Source: DASWJZ01 sp964440525
Lineage (GTDB): Bacteria > Pseudomonadota > Alphaproteobacteria > Rhizobiales > Afifellaceae
Length of the DNA stretch: 5,493 bases
Reading direction: 5' to 3'
NCBI GenBank assembly: GCA_964440525.1
Contig: CAYTTC010000168.1
Coordinates: forward strand, 1-5,493
In this document: positions 1 through 5,493 of the stretch, in pieces
Layout of the letters: every line of letters begins with the position of its first letter
How positions within the stretch are numbered: the stretch's first letter is position 1
Made by a program: the position numbers and the translations under genes
Notes under the pieces: generated by a model
The model's input: only the letters and a program-made list of their open reading frames with translations
What the model was told of the DNA's origin: nothing
Database searches by the model: none

Positions 1-15
1 GGCTTGGATAGGAAT

Positions 16-35
16 ACGCCGGTTGTCTCCGGCGT
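16..35 (-). terminator. Hairpin after the permease gene, possible terminator
   Basis: ACGCCGG (16-22) and CCGGCGT (29-35) form a perfect 7-bp GC-rich stem with a 6-nt loop, starting about 22 nt after the permease stop codon. No U-run follows on the minus strand (ATTCCTATCC), so it is not a classical intrinsic terminator. It may instead mark the 3' end of the operon or stabilise the message before Rho-dependent termination. Confidence 0.45.
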
Positions 36-57
36 GTCGGCATGATGCTGCGGCGGG

Positions 58-1086
58 TCAGTCCTTCATGTTGGCGATGTAGCGGAGCCGCAGCCGGTCC
101 GCGATCACGGCGAGGATCAGGAGCAGTCCGAGCACCACCGTCTGCAGGTAGGATTCGATCCGCGCCAGGTTCATGCCGTTCTGTACGAGCACGATAAACA
201 GCGCGCCGAGGACGACGTTTTCGACGCGGCCCAGCCCGCCGCGCAACGAGACGCCGGCGATCACGCAGGCGGCGATCGATTCAAGCGGCATCGAAGCGCC
301 GATATTGGCCTCCCCCGTATCGAGCCGGGCGGTGAGCAGCATGCCTCCGATCGCGGCGAGCAGACCGACCAGCACATAAGTGATGAAGAGCGTCTTCTTC
401 GTATTGATGCCGGAAAGCTGGGCGGCCTTCGGATTGCCGCCGACCGCGTAAAAATAACGGCCAAGCGGCGTCCAGTTCACGACGATGTAGGTGATGAGCA
501 CGAGCAGCGCGGTGACCCATATGGGCACCGGGATTCCGAGCAGCGTCCCGAACCCGAAGATGTTGCCGAACTCCACCGGCATTCCATAGACCGGCACGCC
601 GCCGGTCAGATAGAGCGCGATCCCGAAGCCGACGGAGGACATGCCGAGCGTCATGATGAAGGGCGAAACGCCGAAGGCGGATACACCGATGCCGTTGCAG
701 ACTCCGACCGCAGTACCCGCTGCGATGCCCGCCAGGGCACCGACAGCGATCGCAAGCATCGGCATGTCCGGAGCAGCAAGGTAAGTCGCTGCCATCGCCA
801 TCGCCCCGACCACCGAGGTGAGCGCCAGGATCGTGCCGACCGAAAGGTCGAAGCCGCCGGTCAGCAATGCGAGCATCTGTCCAAGCGACACAATCGTCAA
901 ATAGACCGCCTGGCGCACGACATTGGTGAGATTGCGCACGGAAAGGAAGTTGTCGGACATGGCGGTGAACACGATCAGCGCCAGCACCACCAGAAACGGC
1001 AGCACGCCGAGCCGGACGAAAGCGTGCTTCAGCCAATAATTGGCGCCGCGCCTCGTGCTGTCGGAGTCTACGCCGCCCGCGCTCAT
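58..1086 (-). CDS. CUT2-family (RbsC-like) ABC transporter permease
   Basis: This is the inner-membrane channel subunit of a high-affinity ABC importer; two copies normally pair with the double-domain ATPase encoded just upstream. The 342-residue protein is of normal length for the RbsC/XylH/AraH branch. It has a short cytoplasmic N-terminus and then about 8-10 hydrophobic segments, roughly at residues 25-43, 60-77, 84-104, 110-130, 140-162, 182-204, 232-252, 268-280, 290-305 and 314-329. Family hallmarks are GGFDLSVG (77-84), where relatives usually have GGIDLSVG, and TPLGR...AVGGNP..AA.LSGI (206-227). The start is supported by AAAGG placed 7 nt before the ATG and by the overlap of that ATG with the ATPase stop codon (TGATG), which implies translational coupling. 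Family assignment is secure. The substrate cannot be read from the permease, because CUT2 permeases carry sugars, autoinducers and other solutes. Confidence 0.95.
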   Translation of the reverse strand: MSAGGVDSDSTRRGANYWLKHAFVRLGVLPFLVVLALIVFTAMSDNFLSVRNLTNVVRQAVYLTIVSLGQMLALLTGGFDLSVGTILALTSVVGAMAMAATYLAAPDMPMLAIAVGALAGIAAGTAVGVCNGIGVSAFGVSPFIMTLGMSSVGFGIALYLTGGVPVYGMPVEFGNIFGFGTLLGIPVPIWVTALLVLITYIVVNWTPLGRYFYAVGGNPKAAQLSGINTKKTLFITYVLVGLLAAIGGMLLTARLDTGEANIGASMPLESIAACVIAGVSLRGGLGRVENVVLGALFIVLVQNGMNLARIESYLQTVVLGLLLILAVIADRLRLRYIANMKD

Positions 1087-2609
1087 CAGGCGGCCTTTCG
1101 CTCGAAGAAAAGCGACAGCAGAGCTTCCTCCGTGATGTCCTCATTTGCCAGTTCCGCCTGGATGCGGCCGCGATGGAAGACGTAAGCGCGGTGGGCGAGA
1201 TGCAGGATCTCGGGGAGATCCGACGAGATGAGCACGATAGCGGCGCCAGCCTCGCAGAGATCGCGGATGAAGCCGTAGATCGCCACACGCGTGCCGACAT
1301 CGACTCCGACGGTCGGCTCGTCGAAGACGAACACGTCGACAGGCCGGCTCAAGCTCTTGGCCAGAAGCACCTTCTGCTGGTTGCCGCCGGAAAAATGATC
1401 GACCGCGCGATCGATCTTCGGCGGCTGCAGGTTGAGGCGTTTGGCGAGGGCATTTCCGGCGCTTCGCTCCGCCGCGCGGTTAAGGAACATGCCGCGGGCG
1501 AAGGGGGGCCGCGAGATCGCGGGAAGCGTCATGTTCTCAAGGCACGAGCGGATCATCATCAGACCCTCCTCGCGCCGGTCAGGCGGCACGTAGAAAAGGC
1601 CGCCGTTCATGAGGTCGCGGGGCCGGCCGCCGGTCACGTCCTTTCCCTTGAGAAAAACGCGGCCCGCCGTCATCGGCTCGATCCCGAACGCGGCTCGCAT
1701 GGCTTCGGACTTGCCCGAACCGAGCAGGCCCGCCAGCCCGACGACTTCGCCCTTGCGGACAGAAAGCGAGGCGTCCGTTACGCTGCCGGAGCGGGTCGAA
1801 AGCCCTTCGATTCGCAACGCCTCGTCGCCGGGCGTCGCGCGGATCGTCGGGAAAACCTCGCTGATCACCCGTCCCGTCATCAGGCGAACCAGCTCGTCTC
1901 CCCTGGCCGTCCTGGCGTCGAGGGTGGCGACGTAGCGGCCGTCCCGCAGGACGGTAATGCGATCGCCGATGCGTTTGATCTCCTGCATCCGGTGGGTGAT
2001 GTAGACCACGCCGACGCCGTCGCGCTTGATCTGTTCGATCAGGCGAAAAAGCTGCCCGGTTTCGCGCTCGGTCAGCGAGGCCGTGGGCTCATCCAGGATG
2101 AGCACGGAGAGCTCGGAGCGAAAGGCCTTGGTGATCTCCACCATCTGCTTTTCGGCGCGACTCAGATCCTGAACGCGCGTCGTCGGCTTCAACGGAAAGC
2201 CCAATCTTGCGATGATCTCCTCCGCACGGCGGCGGAGCGACCTGCGATCGAGAAGCCCCATCCAAGTCGTTTCCGCTCCAAGAAAGATATTTTCGGCGAC
2301 GGTCATCTGCGGGACCAGCGAGAATTCCTGGAAAACCGCAGAGATACCCATACGCCGGGCAAGATGGACGGATTCCAGCTGAACGGGCTCGCCCCGGAGC
2401 CAGATATCCCCGGCCGTTGGCCGGTGGGCGCCTGCGAGAAGCGAGATCAGCGTAGATTTTCCCGCCCCGTTCTCGCCGAAGAGGACGTGCACCTCGCCGG
2501 CCTTGAGGTCGAAGTCCACATGATCGAGCGCCAGCACGCCGGGATAGCGCTTCGTGAGCCCGGCGGTGCGGATGAGCGGCGCGGCGGCCTCTGCGAGGTC
2601 GCCGCGCAT
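1086..2609 (-). CDS. CUT2-family (RbsA/MglA-like) double-domain ABC ATPase
   Basis: This 507-residue cytoplasmic ATPase powers the importer and contains two fused nucleotide-binding domains, the usual CUT2 architecture and size. Domain 1 has Walker A GENGAGKST (45-53), Q-loop Gln94, a degenerate signature LSRAEKQ (149-155), Walker B LILDEP (170-175) and switch His206. Domain 2 has Walker A GLLGSGKSE (294-302), a canonical signature FSGGNQQ (406-412), Walker B VFDEP (428-432) and SSD in place of the switch histidine (462-464). The start chosen is the ATG at 2607-2609, because AGGAG lies 9 nt upstream. Longer in-frame starts at 2627 and 2696 lack a ribosome-binding site, and the one at 2696 would overlap the binding-protein gene. 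The gene follows that gene after 46 nt and overlaps the permease start by one base. Domain 2 keeps the P-loop lysine, unlike E. coli RbsA as I recall it. Confidence 0.95.
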   Translation of the reverse strand: MRGDLAEAAAPLIRTAGLTKRYPGVLALDHVDFDLKAGEVHVLFGENGAGKSTLISLLAGAHRPTAGDIWLRGEPVQLESVHLARRMGISAVFQEFSLVPQMTVAENIFLGAETTWMGLLDRRSLRRRAEEIIARLGFPLKPTTRVQDLSRAEKQMVEITKAFRSELSVLILDEPTASLTERETGQLFRLIEQIKRDGVGVVYITHRMQEIKRIGDRITVLRDGRYVATLDARTARGDELVRLMTGRVISEVFPTIRATPGDEALRIEGLSTRSGSVTDASLSVRKGEVVGLAGLLGSGKSEAMRAAFGIEPMTAGRVFLKGKDVTGGRPRDLMNGGLFYVPPDRREEGLMMIRSCLENMTLPAISRPPFARGMFLNRAAERSAGNALAKRLNLQPPKIDRAVDHFSGGNQQKVLLAKSLSRPVDVFVFDEPTVGVDVGTRVAIYGFIRDLCEAGAAIVLISSDLPEILHLAHRAYVFHRGRIQAELANEDITEEALLSLFFERKAA

Positions 2610-2623
2610 GGTCCCTGTCTCCT

Positions 2624-2641
2624 GCATCGTGCGATCGATGC
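2624..2641 (-). other. Intercistronic hairpin between binding-protein and ATPase genes
   Basis: GCATCG (2624-2629) and CGATGC (2636-2641) form a perfect 6-bp stem with a 6-nt loop. It lies in the 46-nt gap between the binding-protein stop and the ATPase start. On the mRNA it abuts the ATPase Shine-Dalgarno AGGAG. Hairpins in this place are common in ABC operons, where they protect the binding-protein message and help give it higher expression than the membrane parts; that role is inferred here. Confidence 0.4.
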
Positions 2642-2655
2642 GCGGCGGTCCGCCC

Positions 2656-3726
2656 CTATTCGACGCGGAAGACCGGCGCGTAGCCGTCGGGCGCAAGTGT
2701 CGAGGACGTATCGAAGTCCTTCGCGTTGTCCTGCGTCACGACCAAGAGCGCGGGCCCGACATGCTTCATATAGTCCTTGCCTTCGAGAATGCGCACGGCC
2801 TGATCGATGGCGATGCGGCCCTGGATGACGGGAGAATCGGTCGGCGCCGCGAGGATCTGTCCGCGTGTGATGCCCTGATGGACGCCAGGCGTGTAGTAGT
2901 AGGCCACGACCTTGACCTGATCGGTGAGGCCGCGCGCGCGCAGGATCGGAATCGCCGCCTCGGCGGTGACGGCCGTGCCGACAATGTAGTTCAGATCAGG
3001 ATGTGCTTCGAGCGTATCCTCGATCAGTTTCGATTGCGCCTCCTTGCCGGTGTCGCCGTATTTCGTCTCGACGACCTCGACGCCGCTGCCTTCCACGGCT
3101 CCCAGGAATCCGGTGTTGCCGGCCTCGACCCATCCGGCGCCGGCGGGGCCCGGAAACCATGCGGCCTTCACCGGCGCGGAGCCGGTAGGATGCAGTCCGG
3201 CGAGGAACTCACCCGCCTTCGCGCCCATCTCGCCGAACGACACGAGCGACTTCGCCGACAGCTCGGGCGACGATATGCCGTTGATCACGTCGATGACCGG
3301 AATGTTCTTGGCGCGGATTTCCGCGACGAGGTTGTTCAGACCATCGAATGAGATTGCGCCGATGATGACGGCGTCGGCGCCGGCGGCGACACAGTCCTCG
3401 ATCTGCGAGATCTGCTTCGGCAGCTCGGTGTAGCCGCCAGCCTCGACCAGCTGCATCTTAACCCCTTGCCGCTTCGCCTCCTCGGCGACGCCGTAATCGA
3501 CGCCGAGCCAATAGGCGTCCTTCATATGCGGAAAGGAGACGCAGATTTCCCACGGCTGCGAGGCCTTCTCCAGCGGAACGTAGTCCTGTGTCGTGCGCGG
3601 GCTCGCCATGTCGAACGGCGGGTCCCACACCTCGATCTGATACGGAAACCAATCGGCAGCAATTGCCGGCGCTACCGAGACCAAAAGGCCGGCCGTCAGC
3701 GCGGCCCCTCTGAATGAACGCTGCAT
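2656..3726 (-). CDS. TorT-family periplasmic substrate-binding protein of the ABC importer
   Basis: This is a secreted solute-binding protein of the type I (ribose-binding/LacI-like) fold that should deliver ligand to the adjacent permease. The 356-residue product starts with a Sec signal peptide (hydrophobic 8-22, cleavage probably after AIA at 21-23). The start is set by AGGGGAG 6 nt upstream; a longer in-frame start at 3873 would add 49 residues before the signal peptide and run into the divergent gene. It resembles E. coli TorT as I recall that sequence: W-E-I-C..FPHMKDAYWLGVDYG (59-79), VEAGGY (94-99), QIEDC (108-112), GTAVTAEAA (250-258), and a C-terminal APDGYAPVF (345-353). Cys62 and Cys112 match a cysteine pair in TorT and could form a disulfide. 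Aromatic residues Tyr72, Trp73 and Tyr276-278 could line the ligand pocket. TorT proper binds TMAO and partners the TorS kinase; here the ABC genes suggest a transport role. The ligand is unknown. Confidence 0.92.
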   Translation of the reverse strand: MQRSFRGAALTAGLLVSVAPAIAADWFPYQIEVWDPPFDMASPRTTQDYVPLEKASQPWEICVSFPHMKDAYWLGVDYGVAEEAKRQGVKMQLVEAGGYTELPKQISQIEDCVAAGADAVIIGAISFDGLNNLVAEIRAKNIPVIDVINGISSPELSAKSLVSFGEMGAKAGEFLAGLHPTGSAPVKAAWFPGPAGAGWVEAGNTGFLGAVEGSGVEVVETKYGDTGKEAQSKLIEDTLEAHPDLNYIVGTAVTAEAAIPILRARGLTDQVKVVAYYYTPGVHQGITRGQILAAPTDSPVIQGRIAIDQAVRILEGKDYMKHVGPALLVVTQDNAKDFDTSSTLAPDGYAPVFRVE

Positions 3727-3762
3727 TTCAGTCTCCCCTCTCTCCCGTGAAGGTGTCCAAGA

Positions 3763-3788
3763 TGGGCGTGCACCCTCACGAACGCCCA
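3763..3788 (-). other. Inverted repeat in the importer mRNA leader
   Basis: TGGGCGT (3763-3769) and ACGCCCA (3782-3788) form a perfect 7-bp GC-rich stem with a 12-nt loop. If transcription starts near 3802, this hairpin sits in the 5' leader, about 25 nt upstream of the binding-protein Shine-Dalgarno. It could stabilise the transcript or be a DNA-level repeat. No known riboswitch is recognised. Confidence 0.35.
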
Positions 3789-3808
3789 GTGTCCCGCGGG
3801 CGGCGGGT

Positions 3809-3814
3809 ATTGTA
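3809..3814 (-). promoter_or_regulatory. Possible -10 box of the importer operon promoter
   Basis: Read on the minus strand this is TACAAT, five of six matches to TATAAT, in an A/T-rich patch of an otherwise GC-rich region. No good -35 box stands 16-18 bp upstream; the bases there read about GCGGAG. A strong -10 with a poor -35 is typical of activator-dependent promoters. Transcription would begin near 3802, placing the palindrome centre at about -44 and leaving a leader of roughly 76 nt. Confidence 0.35.
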
Positions 3815-3817
3815 AAA

Positions 3818-3848
3818 TTGGAAAAAATGCGCTCCGCTATCGGATAAT
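3818..3848 (+). promoter_or_regulatory. Possible promoter of the LysR-cupin/SnoaL unit
   Basis: TTGGAA (3818-3823) and GATAAT (3843-3848) resemble sigma-70 -35 and -10 boxes, separated by 19 nt, which is longer than ideal. The -10 box lies inside the 17-bp palindrome, so regulator bound there would block RNA polymerase. Transcription would start near 3855, leaving only about 11 nt of leader, in line with the lack of a clear ribosome-binding site. This is a tentative call from motif inspection. Confidence 0.35.
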
Positions 3849-3854
3849 CCGATA
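3838..3854. promoter_or_regulatory. Perfect 17-bp palindrome, likely LysR-protein operator
   Basis: TATCGGATAATCCGATA has two perfect 8-bp arms around a single A. It contains ATC-N9-GAT (3839-3853) and T-N11-A (3840-3852), the known binding signature of LysR-type regulators. It lies in the divergent intergenic region, ending 12 nt before the LysR start codon. That position fits self-control and control of the importer. The motif is seen directly; binding by this regulator is inferred. Confidence 0.75.
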
Positions 3855-3866
3855 TCACTACCGCAG

Positions 3867-4802
3867 ATGACATTGTCGCTTCGGCACCTTCGATATTTCA
3901 TTGCGGCGGCGGAATCCGGACAGGTTTCCCGCGCCGCCGTCGAGCTCAGCGTCTCGCAGTCGACCATCACCGGGGCAATCCAGCATCTGGAAAGCCAGCT
4001 CGGTGCGGCGCTCTTCAGCCGCCATCCGCAGGGCGTTGCGCTCACACTGGAAGGAAGCTCGTTTCTCCAGCACGCACGCAATATCATCGCCTCGGTCAAT
4101 GACGCGCTCCGCGTCAACCTCGCGCAAAAGGTCAAGGTCGAGGGCAATGTCCGCGTCGGCGTCACTTACACGGTCGCTGGATACTTCCTGCCGCAGCATC
4201 TGGCGCGGTTCGGCCGCACCCACCCAGGTGTTCGCCTGAAGCTCCGGGAAGCGCAGCGGCCCGCTATTGAGGCGGATCTGGCGGCCGGCCGTCTCGACAT
4301 CGCCGTTATCCTCACCTCCAACATCCAGGATCGTTCGGGCCTCCAGTTTGAAACCCTCATCCGTTCCAAACGCCGGCTGTGGCTGCCAAACGACCACCCG
4401 TTGATGCGAAGCGCGGAAATTCGTCTTTCCGCGATCGCGAAGGAACCTTACGTCATGCTAACGGTGGACGAGGCGGCTGACACCGCGCAGCGCTACTGGG
4501 AGCGAACGCTGTATCGCCCAAAAGTCATTTTCCGCACCTCGTCCGTGGAGGCGGTTCGCAGCATGGTCGCCAATGGAGGCGGCGTCACGATCCTGTCCGA
4601 CATGGTCTACAGGCCCTGGTCGCTCGAGGGGCAGCGGATCGAAACGCGCGACATTGACGATAGCGTTCCGTCCATGGATGTAGGTCTCGCGTGGGGTCGC
4701 GGCGCCGAATTGAGTCCGCCGGCCAAGGCATTTCGAGAGTTCATGAGTCTCACCTTCAGCGGCGGATCCGGACCAGGCCACCCAGCCCCGTTGCATTCGT
4801 GA
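3867..4802 (+). CDS. LysR-type transcriptional regulator
   Basis: This 311-residue DNA-binding regulator is of normal family length. The N-terminal winged helix-turn-helix spans about residues 4-62: LRHLRYFIAAAESGQVSRAA, then LSVSQSTITGAIQHLESQLG as the turn and recognition helix, then ALFSR and LTLEG. A linker helix (about 65-90) and a periplasmic-binding-like effector domain (about 93-296) follow. The effector domain includes the segment GRLDIAVI (141-148) and the typical late motif SMVANGGGVTILSD (232-245). The ATG used is the only plausible start: no other ATG, GTG or TTG occurs in frame back to a stop at 3813. No clear Shine-Dalgarno precedes it. The gene is divergent from the importer operon and is followed after 14 nt by the cupin/SnoaL gene. 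It most likely controls both units in response to the imported compound or a derivative; this is inferred from position. Confidence 0.95.
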   Translation: MTLSLRHLRYFIAAAESGQVSRAAVELSVSQSTITGAIQHLESQLGAALFSRHPQGVALTLEGSSFLQHARNIIASVNDALRVNLAQKVKVEGNVRVGVTYTVAGYFLPQHLARFGRTHPGVRLKLREAQRPAIEADLAAGRLDIAVILTSNIQDRSGLQFETLIRSKRRLWLPNDHPLMRSAEIRLSAIAKEPYVMLTVDEAADTAQRYWERTLYRPKVIFRTSSVEAVRSMVANGGGVTILSDMVYRPWSLEGQRIETRDIDDSVPSMDVGLAWGRGAELSPPAKAFREFMSLTFSGGSGPGHPAPLHS

Positions 4803-4816
4803 GGATTGAAGAACCG

Positions 4817-5488
4817 ATGACACGATCGCGAGACGCCGCTCAGTCGACAGTGCGAATTGAGACGCCGCGCATTCGTGCCACTGAATGGTCTTTTGGCATC
4901 GGCGCCCAGACCGGATGGCACCGCCATGCGTATGACTATGTCATTGTCCCGCTTGCCGACGGCCGCTTGCTGCTCGAAGAGCCGGGGGGCGGCACGCGGA
5001 CGAGCGCGCTCAAGCTCGGTGTCCCCTATGCGCGCGAAGAAGGCGTGGAGCACAACGTCATCAACGACTCGGACGCCCCCTTCGCCTTCTTGGAGGTGGA
5101 GCTCCTCGATGACGATCTCGCGCGCCACCGGCGCGCTTGCCTTGAGCGCTTCGCCGAGGCCTGGAATGCCCATGACGTCGACCGGCTGATGGCCTGCATG
5201 GCCGAGGATTGCGAGTTCTTGGGTGCGGCGGGACCGGGCGCAAATGGAGCGGCCCACAGGGGCCGCGAGGCTGTCCGCTCGGCCTATGCGGCAATCTTCG
5301 AAGCCTTCCCTGAGGCAGCCTGGACCGATTCGCGCCATATCGTCGCCGGGGACCGCGGATTTTCGGAATGGCGCTTTGTCGGCATGGATCGGCAGGGCGT
5401 CCGCATTGAGGTCGACGGCTGCGATCTGTTCATTTTCAACGGCGATTTGATCCGCGTCAAGAACTCGTTCCGCAAGCAGAGGCGCTAG
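4817..5488 (+). CDS. Two-domain cupin / SnoaL-like (NTF2-fold) protein
   Basis: This 223-residue soluble protein has no signal peptide. Residues about 12-97 form a small cupin barrel: motif 1 reads G29-x5-H35-R-H37-x3-Y41-x7-G49, and motif 2 contains His79 in GVEHNVIN. The usual motif-1 glutamate is replaced by Tyr41. Residues about 101-218 look like a SnoaL/NTF2-type domain: an opening helix CLERFAEAWNAHDVDRLMAC, then CEF, GREAVRSAYAAIFEAFPEA, and closing strands with FSEWRF (182-187) and DGCDLFIFNGDLI (200-212). The fold class holds isomerases, cyclases, hydrolases and ligand binders, so no reaction can be named. The ATG at 4817 is preferred because GAGGA lies 11 nt upstream. A GTG at 4799 overlaps the LysR stop as GTGA but has no ribosome-binding site. 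A still longer frame opening at 4691 would lie mostly inside the LysR gene. It is probably co-transcribed with the regulator. Confidence 0.85.
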   Translation: MTRSRDAAQSTVRIETPRIRATEWSFGIGAQTGWHRHAYDYVIVPLADGRLLLEEPGGGTRTSALKLGVPYAREEGVEHNVINDSDAPFAFLEVELLDDDLARHRRACLERFAEAWNAHDVDRLMACMAEDCEFLGAAGPGANGAAHRGREAVRSAYAAIFEAFPEAAWTDSRHIVAGDRGFSEWRFVGMDRQGVRIEVDGCDLFIFNGDLIRVKNSFRKQRR

Positions 5489-5493
5489 CCCAA

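Noticed and set aside
1..43. Possible start of another minus-strand gene at an ATG at 41-43, open to the window edge
   Set aside because: Only 14 codons are visible, there is no ribosome-binding site, and it overlaps the post-operon hairpin; it cannot be supported from this window.
281..1300. A 339-residue minus-strand frame overlapping the permease and the ATPase end
   Set aside because: It is out of frame with both real genes, is very Arg-rich with no hydrophobic segments, and is a typical shadow of GC-rich coding DNA.
1173..2828. A 551-residue open frame on the plus strand, opposite the ATPase gene
   Set aside because: It is antisense to a gene with clear Walker and signature motifs, runs into the next gene, is rich in Arg/Asp/Ala/Gly without any domain pattern, and is explained by GC-rich codon bias.
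2554..3351. A 265-residue plus-strand frame opposite the binding-protein gene
   Set aside because: Antisense shadow: it has no recognisable domain, spans the ATPase/receptor boundary and has no ribosome-binding site of note.
3727..3873. N-terminal extension of the binding protein starting at 3873
   Set aside because: It would put 49 unrelated residues before a clear signal peptide, overlap the LysR start and cover the operator; the ATG at 3726 has a strong ribosome-binding site.
4607..5338. A 243-residue minus-strand frame opposite the LysR end and cupin/SnoaL gene
   Set aside because: It crosses two well-supported genes on the other strand and shows no domain features.
1..5493. Mobile elements, CRISPR arrays, tRNA or rRNA genes
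   Set aside because: I saw no repeat arrays, transposase or integrase genes, terminal inverted repeats or structured RNA genes; codon use is even across all five genes.

Overview
The window looks like an accessory carbon-source or small-solute uptake locus from a high-GC alphaproteobacterium. A member of the Hyphomicrobiales (rhizobia and relatives) is my best guess. The basis is base composition, codon use strongly biased to G/C third positions, and the style of the proteins: a CUT2-type ABC importer divergent from a LysR regulator. The genus cannot be fixed from this sequence.

Layout: two divergent transcription units share a 140-bp intergenic region (3727-3866). Leftward (minus strand), in transcription order, are a secreted TorT-family periplasmic binding protein (2656-3726), a double-domain sugar-type ABC ATPase (1086-2609) and an RbsC-type permease (58-1086). 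The ATPase stop and permease start overlap as TGATG. A small hairpin sits just upstream of the ATPase ribosome-binding site, and another follows the permease stop. Rightward (plus strand) are a LysR-type regulator (3867-4802) and, 14 nt later, a two-domain cupin plus SnoaL-like protein (4817-5488) that ends 5 bp before the window does.

The shared control region contains a perfect 17-bp palindrome, TATCGGATAATCCGATA (3838-3854). It carries the classical LysR signature ATC-N9-GAT / T-N11-A, lies over the likely -10 region of the regulator gene, and is about 44 bp upstream of the likely start of the transporter transcript. The simplest model is that the LysR protein represses itself and switches on the importer when its ligand is present.

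Most notable is the pairing of a TorT-like binding protein with a complete CUT2 importer and not with a TorS-type sensor kinase. TorT is classically the TMAO-sensing partner of a histidine kinase. No catabolic dehydrogenase, kinase or TMAO reductase is visible, so the substrate stays open. The cupin/SnoaL protein is the only candidate metabolic enzyme. All five genes look intact. There are no RNA genes, mobile elements or CRISPR arrays, and no stretch over 300 bases lacks a gene.
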